60,304 nt of DNA from positions 1 through 60,304 of the forward strand of contig VGOZ01000007.1 in NCBI GenBank assembly GCA_016875715.1, given 5' to 3'. The first letter of the stretch is position 1; each line of letters starts with the position of its first letter. The translations under genes were made by a program, and so were the position numbers. Below are positions 44,037-52,402 of this stretch, piece after piece. A model generated the notes under the pieces. It saw only the letters and a program-made list of their open reading frames with translations, was not told the origin of the DNA and did no database searches. This stretch comes from Chloroflexota bacterium (GTDB lineage Bacteria; Chloroflexota; UBA6077; FW602-bin22).

Positions 44037-45228
44037 CTAACCACCCAATGACCCTCCCAACGAAGAGTGCACCCTAGGGCTTCCCGGAGTACAAGGCTCA
44101 ACGTTGCAGTTGATGCGGTGCGCGGCGTGCAGGGCTAGGTGCTCTGCCGAAATGCCGCCATCAGCGTAGCCACCATTCGTGTCGCCACCCGTCTTGAAGG
44201 TTTTGGCGATCTGTTCGTCCAGCTCCACCCGGTCGGTGACGAACACAAAGGTCCAGTTGCCGGCTAGCTTGCGCAGCACCTTCTGGGCGAAGAAGACCAT
44301 CGAGAAACTCTTGCCGCTGCCCTGCGTCTGCCAGAACACGCCGCCGCGCCCGTGGCCCAGCTTGCGGGCCTCCAGCATTGAGGCGATGGCGTTATTCACG
44401 CCGAGGGACTGGTGGTTCTGGCCCAGGATCTTGACCAGCCCTGCCTTGTGCTCGGAGATCAGGGTGAAGTTCTCCACCAGGTCGAGCAGGCGGGTGCCGT
44501 CGCAGGTGCCGCGCAGCATCACCTCCGGCGACACGCGGCGCGGCTCGTCCTCGCGTTCGACGCGCTTCCACTCGAAGAACCGCTCCCAGTCGGCGGTGAG
44601 CGAGCCGACGCGGCTGTCGGTGCCGTTCGAGGCGATCAGCAGGGCGTTGAACCAGAAGAGCTGCGGGATCTGCTGCTTGTAGTGGGTCAGGTTTTCGTCG
44701 AAGGCCGCCCGCGCCGGCACGTCAGGCTTTTTGAGTTCGATCACCACCAAGGGCAGGCCGTTGACGAAGCCCACCAGATTGGGCCGGCAGGTGTAGAGGC
44801 TGCCGACCACGCTGAACTGGCTGACCAGGAGGAAGTCGTTCTGCTCTGGTTGTTCCCAATCCACCACGCGCAGGCGCTCGGTCTTCTGCCCGCCGTGCGC
44901 GCGGTCGGGGATGGAGACCGGGATGCCCTCTTTGAGCAGCCGGTAGACCTCGCGGTTGGCGGCCTCCCGGCCTCATCGCCGAGCGGTCGCGGGCGAGTTC
45001 GTCGATGGCGGTCTGGATCGCCTCGGCAGGCAGGCCGGGATTGAGCTTGGTTAGCGCCGCATGCAGGCGCTCCACCAGCACCACCTCGCCCTTGGTCTCG
45101 CGCCCGAGCGTACCACCCGCGCCGAAGGTCTCTTCCATCGCCGACACCGTCTGCCAGCGAAGCGCCGCGAACAGCCCGATGGCGGGTTGCTCGACGAGCT
45201 GGTCTTCGGTGTGAGCGTGGGGGCTCAT
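44037..45228 (-). pseudogene. hsdR: Truncated, frameshifted type I restriction subunit (hsdR remnant)
   Basis: ATG 45228 opens like an HsdR: TEDQLVEQPAIGLFAALRW. The frame shifts near 44975 (after ELARDRSAM) and continues in another frame from 44867 with LVSQFSVVGSLYTCRPNLVG, PLVVIELKKPD, Walker A FWQTQGSGKSFSMVFFAQKV and FVTDRVELDEQIAKTF. It then breaks off within the first helicase lobe; the tail to 44037 is not HsdR-like. About 370 of roughly 1000 residues remain. Start overlaps the DUF4268 stop as ATGA. Non-functional as it stands. Confidence 0.85.
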
Positions 45229-46178
45229 GGCAGCGATTTCACGATGGGACGCAACACCCTGTCCATCACGACCACCCGCTGCTCCAGCCACTGGAGGTAC
45301 TCATCCCAACGCGCTTCATTCTCTATGGAGGCGTTGGGATAGTACGTAGCAATGCGGCACGCCTTTGCGTCAGGCAGCTCTTGCCAATCGAGCTCAAACT
45401 CGAGAGCACGTTCGATGGTGTCCTTCTGCGTCAGTAGCGCAGCAAAGCGAGCTTTAGCCTCCTCGCCCGGCATCCACAATTCGACACCTAGCCGCTCGTC
45501 GCGAGTGTTCGCTGTGATGTTGAGTTCGAATCCAGAACGACCGATCGAGCTAACCAACCAATATTGAGGTCGAGGTTTCTGCGGCCGAATCTGTGGTGCA
45601 TTCCTCGCTAACCGGTCGATCAGCGCCGCCCAGAACTTGAGCTGCAGCTGCTTGGTTGGTGAAGCCGACGAAGCGGCCCGAGCGAGTTCCCTGCCTGTCT
45701 TGACCCAGTCATCGGGCTTGACGACCACTTCGAACTTGGGGGCCGGGCGCGAACTACCGATCCGCCACAACTCGACTTGCACGCCGAAGAAGCTCAGGTC
45801 GTCGGTCGTGTTCGCGTTGAGGAACCGCAGCGCAGCCGCATGCTCGGGGCGGAACGACTTCGCCACCCAAATCACCTTGCGCGCCTCGACACCCGCCGCG
45901 TAGGCGAGGATTTGGCCGAGGTGTTTGTGATCGGTCTCGGCAAGCTGATTTTCGATGATGACCCGCTGGTCGCCGTCGGTGCAGAGGATGTCGAGCTTGA
46001 AGTCGCCAACGTAGTGCTCGGTCGCCACCGCCTCGAGCTCGCTGAGGCCGAGGGCTTGCGCTAGGGCGTAGAGGTTGTCGGCTTCGGCCAGCCAGGGCGT
46101 GAATTCGCCCGCCTCGTGTTTCCACGCATCTCGCAGCGGCACCCGCTGCAAATTGCCTAGATCAATCTTGGTCTTCAT
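45225..46178 (-). CDS. DUF4268 domain protein, intact within the decayed type I RM locus
   Basis: 317 residues without lesions. The N-terminal half looks like a PD-(D/E)xK nuclease fold: VGDFKLDILCTDGDQRVIIE followed by NQLAETDHKHLGQILAYAAG. The C-terminal half is DUF4268 (about 160-315) with LKFWAALIDRL and WDEYLQWLEQRV. Such proteins are often encoded inside type I restriction loci. ATGA overlaps on both sides (hsdS remnant upstream, hsdR downstream) show it was part of that operon. It alone survives, which suggests either chance or continued use. Confidence 0.8.
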   Translation of the reverse strand: MKTKIDLGNLQRVPLRDAWKHEAGEFTPWLAEADNLYALAQALGLSELEAVATEHYVGDFKLDILCTDGDQRVIIENQLAETDHKHLGQILAYAAGVEARKVIWVAKSFRPEHAAALRFLNANTTDDLSFFGVQVELWRIGSSRPAPKFEVVVKPDDWVKTGRELARAASSASPTKQLQLKFWAALIDRLARNAPQIRPQKPRPQYWLVSSIGRSGFELNITANTRDERLGVELWMPGEEAKARFAALLTQKDTIERALEFELDWQELPDAKACRIATYYPNASIENEARWDEYLQWLEQRVVVMDRVLRPIVKSLP

Positions 46179-46701
46179 ACGATAGCCTCCACGTCGATCT
46201 GGCCGGACAACAGGCGCGGCAGCAGCAGGTCGCGGGTGCGGCGGAGGTTGCCCACTCGGTCTGACAGCGTTTCGACGAGACGTCGAAGAGGGGCTGCCCG
46301 TTCTTCAAGAACGCCAGCGAGCTGGGGTTGTGCTTCTCGACCTGGCGCATGGCCGCGTTGACCTTGGCGCCGATGTCGGTCGCCTCGGGCAGGGTCAGCA
46401 GGAAGTCGAAGCGCGCCTCGGGGGCAAGGTTGAGGACGTTGTCGGCGTGGTAGGCGGCGGGTTCATCGACGCGGCTGCCGCGGCGGGAGGAGGCGCCGGC
46501 CTTGTCCAGTTTTGCGCGCTGGACGGCGAAGCGCACGTCGGCGAAGCGCACGTCGGCGAAGCGCAGGAAGATCAGGCCAAGGATGGGGCCGGAGTATTCC
46601 TGCGCCTTGAGGCCGGAGTTGGCGCGGAACTGATCGGCGGCGTCCCACAGGCGCTTCTCCAGCGTGGTGGTGGCAATGTCCTTCTGGGAGGGTTCGGTCC
46701 A
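46175..46701 (-). pseudogene. Fused remnants of hsdM (5' end) and hsdS (3' end)
   Basis: From 46701 the minus strand reads TEPSQKDIATTTLEKRLWDA then FRANSGLKAQEYSGPILGLI, the classic HsdM N-terminus, but ATG is replaced by TGG. It continues to RQVEKHNPS and then joins, near 46290, sequence whose other frame reads LVETLSDRVGNLRRTRDLLL and PRLLSGQIDVEAIV, the typical end of HsdS. A deletion has removed most of hsdM and hsdS. The stop (46177-46175) overlaps the DUF4268 ATG. Confidence 0.8.
46531..46560. repeat. Exact 15-bp tandem duplication inside the hsdM remnant
   Basis: GCGCACGTCGGCGAA occurs twice back to back (46531-46545, 46546-46560), duplicating DVRFA in frame in the HsdM N-terminal region. 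Likely replication slippage in an unselected gene. Confidence 0.85.
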
Positions 46702-47252
46702 GTGTAATCTGCTCTCCCTATCAGTGTTTGATCTGGGCGCGAATTGTCAGCTGCTCAGCATTCCTGAACAGTGTGCCTCATTGCCTGCGCGACATCCGCC
46801 GCCGCTTCAGGATACTGGATGTCCAGACACTGCGGCGTCTCAAGCTTCTGTCGCCACGGTCCGATTCGCGTCGCCACTCCGGCGTGTGGCATGTGAACAC
46901 AGTGCCCCGTACGGCACGGCGACGTGCCCGCCGCAGCCTACAACGGCGCAGTAACCGTCGCGCGCGCTGCCGGCCGAGGTTGCAAGGCAGTCCGGACCAA
47001 GAGCGCCGGGTAACGCAGCGGCCGCCGGTCGCTATCGTGTTCGCGCTCCAGGCCCGTTAGTTCGGGGCCTTACAACGCCTGCCGTAGCGTGTCGCGATGA
47101 CTGAGGTTTTTGGTCGGCTCGACTGATATTCAAAGATGAGGATCGAAGCAGCTGCTACGTCCCCTGAACACCAGTTCCTTGATGGGCAACTCCCCGATCA
47201 GCGAGCGAGCCCTTGATTGGAAGCACCGGCCTGCGGCCGGGTAGCTCCCGGC
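46702..47252. other. Non-coding stretch bordering the RM remnants
   Basis: About 550 bp with no ORF I can support on either strand and no tRNA-Ser duplication, integrase fragment or transposon end. It is probably the worn right edge of the lost island. Confidence 0.5.
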
Positions 47253-47258
47253 TACGAT
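47253..47258 (+). promoter_or_regulatory. -10 box of the 47-kb MFS gene
   Basis: TACGAT ends 10 nt before GTG 47269 and 13 nt before ATG 47272. Confidence 0.4.
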
Positions 47259-47268
47259 CCCCTCCCCC

Positions 47269-48504
47269 GTGATGTTCGGTCGCCTCGCGCAGGTCTGGTA
47301 CGGGTGGTGGCTCGTCGGAATCACGACGACGCTCATCGCCCTTCAATCGGCCGTGTATGTCTTCGGATTCGGCGTGTTCTTCGCGCCAATGGTCGCGGAC
47401 TTCGGATGGTCTCGCGCCGCGGCCTCCGGTGCCATCTCTCTCGCCCGTCTCGAAGGCGCGCTGACCGGCCCCCTGGAGGGCTGGCTGATCGACCGACATG
47501 GGCCGCGGCGGATCATGCTGATCGGCGTCCCGCTCTTCGTCGTCGGCTGGATCGCGCTCAGTCGGGTCGACTCGCTCCTCGCCTACTATCTCGTCTACGT
47601 CGTCCTGCTCTCGCTGGGCAGTTCGCTCGGGTTCTTCAACGCCTGTTCGACTGCGGTGGCGAACTGGTTCGTGCGCCGGCGCTCGCTCGCGCTGGGCATC
47701 ATGTCGTGCGGAATCGGGATCGGCGCACTGTTCGTTCCGGGCGTATCCGCGCTCGTGGAGTCACTCGGCTGGCGTCAGGCCGCGGTCCTTGTCGGCGCGA
47801 TCGTGCTCTGCGTGGCGATACCGCTGGTGTGGCTGGTCCGCCATCGACCCGAGCGTTATGGCCTGGCTCCGGATGGGGTGGTGGCAACGGCGGCGCGACC
47901 GGAGGAACCGACGCTTACCGCGCGGCAAGCGCTGCGCAGCGCGGCGTTCTGGATCCTCGCTGTGTCGTTTGGCATCCGCATCATGGCGACCACAGCGATC
48001 TCGCTCCATTTCATCCCTCTGATGATCGACATCGGCCTCGGCACCGCGACCGCGGCGTGGGCGACGGCGGTTCTCGGCGTCGTCAGTATCGTCGGGCGCC
48101 TGGCGATGGGCGCGCTTGCCGATCGGATCGGGCAGCGCACCGTGTACGCCGGAGGCCTCGTTGCCCTCGCCGCGTCGTTCATCGTCCTCGCCGGCGCCGA
48201 CTCCTTGCCGCTCATCGCGATCTTCCTTGCCCTGTATGGACCGGCGTACGGCGGGCTGGCGACGCTCATGCTGTCGATTCGGGCCGACTACTTCGGGCGC
48301 CAGTCGTTCGCCACAATCGGCGGCCTGATGACGCCCGTGATGACGATCGGCACTCTCACCGGACCCATCTTCGCGGGGTGGGTCTTTGACACATCGGGCA
48401 GCTACCGAGGCGCGCTCCACGCGTTCGCCGGCGCGATGGTACTGGCGCTGGTCCTCTTGCGCTTCCTCCCCGCGCGGCCGGCTTTCGCGCAGGCACACGT
48501 CTGA
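47269..48504 (+). CDS. MFS transporter (monocarboxylate/OFA-like)
   Basis: 411 residues and 12 predicted helices. The family-type opening YGWWLVGITTTLIALQSAVY and FFAPMVADFGWSRAAASGAI resemble OFA/monocarboxylate porters. Loop 2-3 has GWLIDRHGPRRIML and loop 8-9 GALADRIGQRTVYA, the repeated D-R-x-G signature. GTG 47269 or ATG 47272 lie just after a -10 box, so a leaderless or near-leaderless mRNA is likely. Substrate not known; the adjacent oxidoreductase is broken. Confidence 0.82.
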   Translation: MMFGRLAQVWYGWWLVGITTTLIALQSAVYVFGFGVFFAPMVADFGWSRAAASGAISLARLEGALTGPLEGWLIDRHGPRRIMLIGVPLFVVGWIALSRVDSLLAYYLVYVVLLSLGSSLGFFNACSTAVANWFVRRRSLALGIMSCGIGIGALFVPGVSALVESLGWRQAAVLVGAIVLCVAIPLVWLVRHRPERYGLAPDGVVATAARPEEPTLTARQALRSAAFWILAVSFGIRIMATTAISLHFIPLMIDIGLGTATAAWATAVLGVVSIVGRLAMGALADRIGQRTVYAGGLVALAASFIVLAGADSLPLIAIFLALYGPAYGGLATLMLSIRADYFGRQSFATIGGLMTPVMTIGTLTGPIFAGWVFDTSGSYRGALHAFAGAMVLALVLLRFLPARPAFAQAHV

Positions 48505-48623
48505 CGAGGGCGTGTCCATAGTGGAAGATGGGTGTCCGCAGGCACACGATGACTTAGCAGCCACCGCAGGTTTCGGCGACACGGATCGCCGGCGGCATTC
48601 CTGAGTCTTTCGATCCCGGGTGG

Positions 48624-48629
48624 TACGAT
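48624..48629 (+). promoter_or_regulatory. -10 box before the broken aldo/keto reductase
   Basis: TACGAT ends 6 nt before the ATC at 48636 that replaces the expected start Met. Confidence 0.35.
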
Positions 48630-48635
48630 AGACGC

Positions 48636-49589
48636 ATCCCCTATCGGCGCACCGGGCGCAGTGGCCTGCACCTGCCGGCGATTTCGCTCGGTGGCGATGA
48701 GACGCTCGGCGGGTATCGCGATGCCGACGCCTCGGCGGCAATCCTGCGCCGGGCGTTCGATCGCGACATCACCCACTTCGATTTCGTGAACAACTAGGGC
48801 ACGCCGTTCGGCAACTCAGAGATCGTCTGTGGGCGTAACCTGCGGAACTTCCCGCACGATGAGTTGATCCTATCGAGCAAGGCCGGATTCCGAATGTGGC
48901 CTGGCCCGTACGGCGACTACCTGAGTAAGAAGTCGATCGTCGCCAGTTGCGAGCAGAGCCTGCGCCGACTTGGCGTCAGCTACCTGGACATCTTCTACCT
49001 GCACCGCGCCGACCCGATCACGCCGCTCGAGGAGAGCCTCGGCGCGCTCGATCTCCTGCTCCACCAGGGCAAGGCGCTCTACGCCGGTGTAAGTAACTTC
49101 AACGGCGCGCAGTTCGCGGAGGCCGCCCGGATCTGCGAACGGGAGGGGCTCTCGCGCCTCACCATCCATCAGCCGGCCTACAACCTCCTCGACCGGCGGA
49201 TCGAAGCCGATCTCCTGCCTCACCTCGATCGCGCCGGCGCCGGCGCGATCGTGTATTCGCCGCTCGACCAGGGCGTTCTGACCGATCGCTACCTGGGTGG
49301 CGACATTCCCGCGGACTCGCGTGCGGCGCAATCGTGGGGTGAGGAGGCTACGCGGCGCCGGCTCACGCCCGAACGACTCGACCGTGCGCGTCGCCTCAAC
49401 GTGCTCGCCGCCGAACGCGGGCAATCGCTGACGCAACTCGCCATCCAGTGGATTCTGCGGCTGCCGACGATCACGAGCGTGCTTATCGGCGTCTCGTCGG
49501 TCGCACAACTGGATCAGAACCTCGCCGCGCTGACCAGACCCGCGCTGACCGATGACGTCCTGGCGAGAATCGACGAGATCGCGCGGTAA
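48636..49589 (+). pseudogene. Aldo/keto reductase (YghZ-like) with TAG at the catalytic tyrosine and no start codon
   Basis: The frame reads PYRRTGRSGLHLPAISLGG, then FDRDITHFDFVNN, then TAG (48795-48797), then GTPFGNSE, and runs clean to 49589 with KAGFRMWPGPYGDYLSKK and YLDIFYLHRADPITPLEE. In YghZ-type reductases the segment is HFDLANNYGP, so TAG sits at the catalytic Tyr. Upstream, no ATG/GTG/TTG exists between the TAG at 48555 and the conserved start; the expected Met is ATC 48636. The 241-codon 3' part from 48864 is intact. Recent pseudogene or consensus error. Confidence 0.75.
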
Positions 49590-49682
49590 CCAGGGGCCGC
49601 AGACCGGCAGGCTTTTGATAGAGAATGTTTGCGAATGCCGAACGCACCGGGTGAGGTGCGCAGGACACGGAGGAGTAGACCG

Positions 49683-50132
49683 ATGCCAATGGCGGAGCGA
49701 CGGGCCGAGGTGATCTGGGAGGGGAATCTCGTTCAGGGCAAGGGCAGCGTGACGAAGACAGGGAGCGGCGCCTTCGCGGCCGGACTGCCGGTCACCTGGG
49801 CCTCGCGCGTCGAGCGATCCGATGGGCGCACGAGCCCGGAGGAACTGATCGCAATGGCGCACGCGAGTTGCTATGCGATGGCGCTCTCTCACACGCTCAG
49901 TGAGGCGGGCACGCCGTCCACGCGACTCAAGGTGAGTGCGGTTGTGACGGTTGAGTCGGTACCGGGCGGAATCAAGGTCGGCGAGAGCCGGCTCGAGGTC
50001 CGTGGCCGCGTGCCGGGCATCGATCAGGCGCGGTTCGAGGCACTCGCCCGCCAGGGCGAACAGGGCTGTCCGATCTCGAACGCGCTGCGTGGCAGCGTGT
50101 CGATTCTGCTGAAGGCGACGCTCGAGGGCTGA
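49683..50132 (+). CDS. OsmC/Ohr-family peroxiredoxin-like protein
   Basis: 149 residues of the OsmC type, thiol peroxidases acting on organic hydroperoxides. Catalytic Cys lies in LIAMAHASCYAMALSHTL and the second in GEQGCPISNALRG; Arg/Glu partners are in TSPEELIAM. ATG 49683 has GGAGGAG 7 nt upstream. The leader holds a perfect 6-bp hairpin (49643-49660). It ends 2 bp before the convergent DUF3604 gene. Confidence 0.88.
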   Translation: MPMAERRAEVIWEGNLVQGKGSVTKTGSGAFAAGLPVTWASRVERSDGRTSPEELIAMAHASCYAMALSHTLSEAGTPSTRLKVSAVVTVESVPGGIKVGESRLEVRGRVPGIDQARFEALARQGEQGCPISNALRGSVSILLKATLEG

Positions 50133-50134
50133 CC

Positions 50135-52297
50135 TCAGGTCGCCTCACCCGCGCGTGGAGCGATCTCGACGAAGATCGGGCTCGTCCAGGCGATCTGGCC
50201 GTCGGTCTGCTTCGCGCGCAGGTGATAGGCATTCCACTGGGGAAGCGGGGAGGGGTCCGTCCAGGCGAACGCGACCTCGGCGGGCCCCGGTGCCGCGGGC
50301 AGTCGTTCGACCACCACGGCTCGATCCACCCCGCCGGCGCGATGCTCGTGACGATCGACGAGGTTGGCGAGATCGAGGGTGAACGAGCAGAGGTCGGTGA
50401 CGAAGGTCAGCGTGCCGCGAGACGCATCATCCAGGAGAAGGTCGACGCCGTCCTCGTCGCCGGCGGTGCGCGATCGCCACCGGACGAGTCCGTCCGCATC
50501 CACCGTCACTGCTTCGTTCGGCTCATCGAGCGCGTAGCCGCGCGCTTGCCTGACGAGTGCGCCCTCGATCCGCAGCCAACCGTCCCAGACCTGCTGACGG
50601 TTCCGATCCAGGATCCGCGCGCCTCGCCAGGCGACCCGGATCGCGTTGTGCGACGGCCGCGTGCCGAGATCGTGGCGGTACACAGTCTCTGTACCGCGCT
50701 GGATGGTGACCTCGGCGAGCGGCCCCAGTCCGATCACGCGCGCCTGAAGGGTCGGCGCGTGTGTCTGCCCCGCGACCTCTGCTCCCATCCAGTAGCCGTC
50801 GCCGGTCCTTAGGCGGGCGATGATGCGCGCGCCCGTCGTACACGAGGTCCGCCGCGCCCGGAGCGCCTCCCATAGCGCCTCGCGGGTCAGGTCACCCGCC
50901 CAGGCACAAGTGAGGCCGCCGCGCACCGCGAAGGAGCCCGATCCCGGCGCGGCTGCCCCCGGCCGCCCCTTGTGATCGTCGCTGCCGGCGGTGAATCCGA
51001 CGCGGAGGCCGCGCCGCATCGCCTCATCACGGAACCACTCGAACGTACCCCAGCAGGAGTGGATCTCGATGAGTCGTTCGAGGTGGGGATCGTGCCACGC
51101 CAGATCGGCTCGTCGGCCGCCAATGTGAGGGACGAGCATCACGTCTTCAAACCCGGCCAGCGCCAAGTAGAGTGCATCGATCGGGTATGCGTCGGACGTG
51201 GCGTCGGTCCGATCCTCGACCTGCCAGTGACTGGTGCGATGGAGCGGGCCGTCGTCACCCCGATAGAGCACGTTGTGGTCGCCGCCCGCGGCCGTAATCG
51301 CCGACCACTCGATTCCCAGGAACGTGACGAACTGGCCGGGAGCGTGGAACGCGGCCGTCTGCCGCCGTATTTCCGCCCAAATGGCCGGCGTCACCTGGAA
51401 GTCGTTGCCCTGGTGTGCCGCGAAGTCGACTCCGGCGACATCGCGTGCGTAGGCAAAGTACTCCTCGACCGTGCCAGATCCGATCGTTTCGCCACTCTGA
51501 CCGTGGAGATCGCCCCAAAACGGGCGAAACTCCGGCTGATTGGCGGAGATCTCGAGCGGATTGACCGGAACGGACGTCTCGTCACCCCACTTCGCGGTCG
51601 CGCGCGCGATGCCCGGGTGGGCTGGCGCATGGGTGGCGAGCGTCGCGGTGGGTTCCGTCGCTCGCGCCATCGCGATCGACGCACCGTCCTCCGCGACGAG
51701 TGTCACCGCTCCATCGGGCGGGGCCGCGGGGTTACCCCACCGATCTTCAAACGCGACGTGGTAGACGATCGAGTCTCCCGTGATGGCATGCGATGGCCCA
51801 TGCACCCGGATGGTCTCCGCGGCCGCAGCGATCACCGGAAATCCCAGGTCGTCGGGAACTTCCTGGAACAGATCCGTCCCGAAGGGATCGACGAAGAGGC
51901 GGAACCGGAAGCGTGTCTCGCGGAAGGTCTGAACACGCGCCTGCCGCCAGACGAAGCGAATCGTCTCGGCCTCGCGCAGGAAGCCATCGACGACCCGCAC
52001 GCGGACGGTGCGCATCCACGGCCGCACGTTGCCGCGCGCGTCGTACCGAAGATCGAGTCGCGCCACGCCATCGGTGGTGACCGCGAGGTGCGATGGTGCC
52101 GCCGGATCGGTGAACTGAGGTTCGGACCAGTCAGAGGCGAATCGCCAGGAGAGGCGAAGCGCCCCGCCGTCATCGAAGCAGGAACGGCCTACCGTGTAGA
52201 CGATCGACCATTCCCCGATCGATCCCGCGACAACAGGCGCATCCGGCGTCAGGCGCGCCCGACCGATAAAAGTGCCATCGCCGAGCGGATAGGGCAT
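50135..52297 (-). CDS. DUF3604 (PHP-like metal-dependent) protein
   Basis: About 720 residues. The N-terminal 240 residues are beta-rich, Ig/carbohydrate-binding-like. A PHP-like domain follows with FWGDLHGQSGETIGSGTVEE, DFAAHQGNDF, ITAAGGDHNVLY, MLVPHIGGRRAD, IEIHSCWGTFEW and GFTAGSDDHKGRPG, giving many His/Asp metal ligands. The C-terminal 150 residues are again beta-rich. The catalytic activity of the family is not established. ATG 52297 has TACGAT 8 nt upstream and no Shine-Dalgarno. Confidence 0.8.
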   Translation of the reverse strand: MPYPLGDGTFIGRARLTPDAPVVAGSIGEWSIVYTVGRSCFDDGGALRLSWRFASDWSEPQFTDPAAPSHLAVTTDGVARLDLRYDARGNVRPWMRTVRVRVVDGFLREAETIRFVWRQARVQTFRETRFRFRLFVDPFGTDLFQEVPDDLGFPVIAAAAETIRVHGPSHAITGDSIVYHVAFEDRWGNPAAPPDGAVTLVAEDGASIAMARATEPTATLATHAPAHPGIARATAKWGDETSVPVNPLEISANQPEFRPFWGDLHGQSGETIGSGTVEEYFAYARDVAGVDFAAHQGNDFQVTPAIWAEIRRQTAAFHAPGQFVTFLGIEWSAITAAGGDHNVLYRGDDGPLHRTSHWQVEDRTDATSDAYPIDALYLALAGFEDVMLVPHIGGRRADLAWHDPHLERLIEIHSCWGTFEWFRDEAMRRGLRVGFTAGSDDHKGRPGAAAPGSGSFAVRGGLTCAWAGDLTREALWEALRARRTSCTTGARIIARLRTGDGYWMGAEVAGQTHAPTLQARVIGLGPLAEVTIQRGTETVYRHDLGTRPSHNAIRVAWRGARILDRNRQQVWDGWLRIEGALVRQARGYALDEPNEAVTVDADGLVRWRSRTAGDEDGVDLLLDDASRGTLTFVTDLCSFTLDLANLVDRHEHRAGGVDRAVVVERLPAAPGPAEVAFAWTDPSPLPQWNAYHLRAKQTDGQIAWTSPIFVEIAPRAGEAT

Positions 52298-52305
52298 GGG
52301 GCTGC

Positions 52306-52311
52306 ATCGTA
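52306..52311 (-). promoter_or_regulatory. -10 box of the DUF3604 gene
   Basis: TACGAT ends 8 nt before ATG 52297; leaderless geometry. Confidence 0.5.
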
Positions 52312-52357
52312 GCCCGCTCGCCGCGAGATGCGCCGCGTCGGACCCATCCCGCGCTGG

Positions 52358-52363
52358 TACCAT
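52358..52363 (+). promoter_or_regulatory. -10 box feeding the micro-ORF before the beta-lactamase-fold gene
   Basis: TACCAT ends 9 nt before ATG 52373. Confidence 0.45.
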
Positions 52364-52372
52364 CGCCCCCCG

Positions 52373-52402
52373 ATGACGGCGCGCACAGGTCCCTTTCCGT
52401 GA
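52373..52402 (+). CDS. 9-codon micro-ORF coupled to the beta-lactamase-fold gene
   Basis: ATG 52373 encodes MTARTGPFP and stops at TGA 52400-52402, which overlaps GTG 52399 of the next gene (GTGA). It starts 9 nt after a -10 box, so it would be leaderless. The downstream gene has no Shine-Dalgarno. Likely a ribosome-loading leader, not a functional peptide. Confidence 0.4.
   Translation: MTARTGPFP

Noticed and set aside
43908..47268. Site-specific integration with a duplicated tRNA-Ser 3' end
   Set aside because: I found no second copy of the tRNA 3' end or integrase remnant at the right side of the RM region.
46702..47268. Several 60-110 codon ORFs between hsdM remnant and MFS gene
   Set aside because: Overlapping frames on both strands with Arg/Pro-rich composition and no ribosome sites.
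33575..48797. Amber recoding (TAG read as an amino acid) to explain the two split genes
   Set aside because: TAG is the normal stop of prs, manC, the Rieske gene, cytochrome c and metH here, so reassignment would extend essential proteins.
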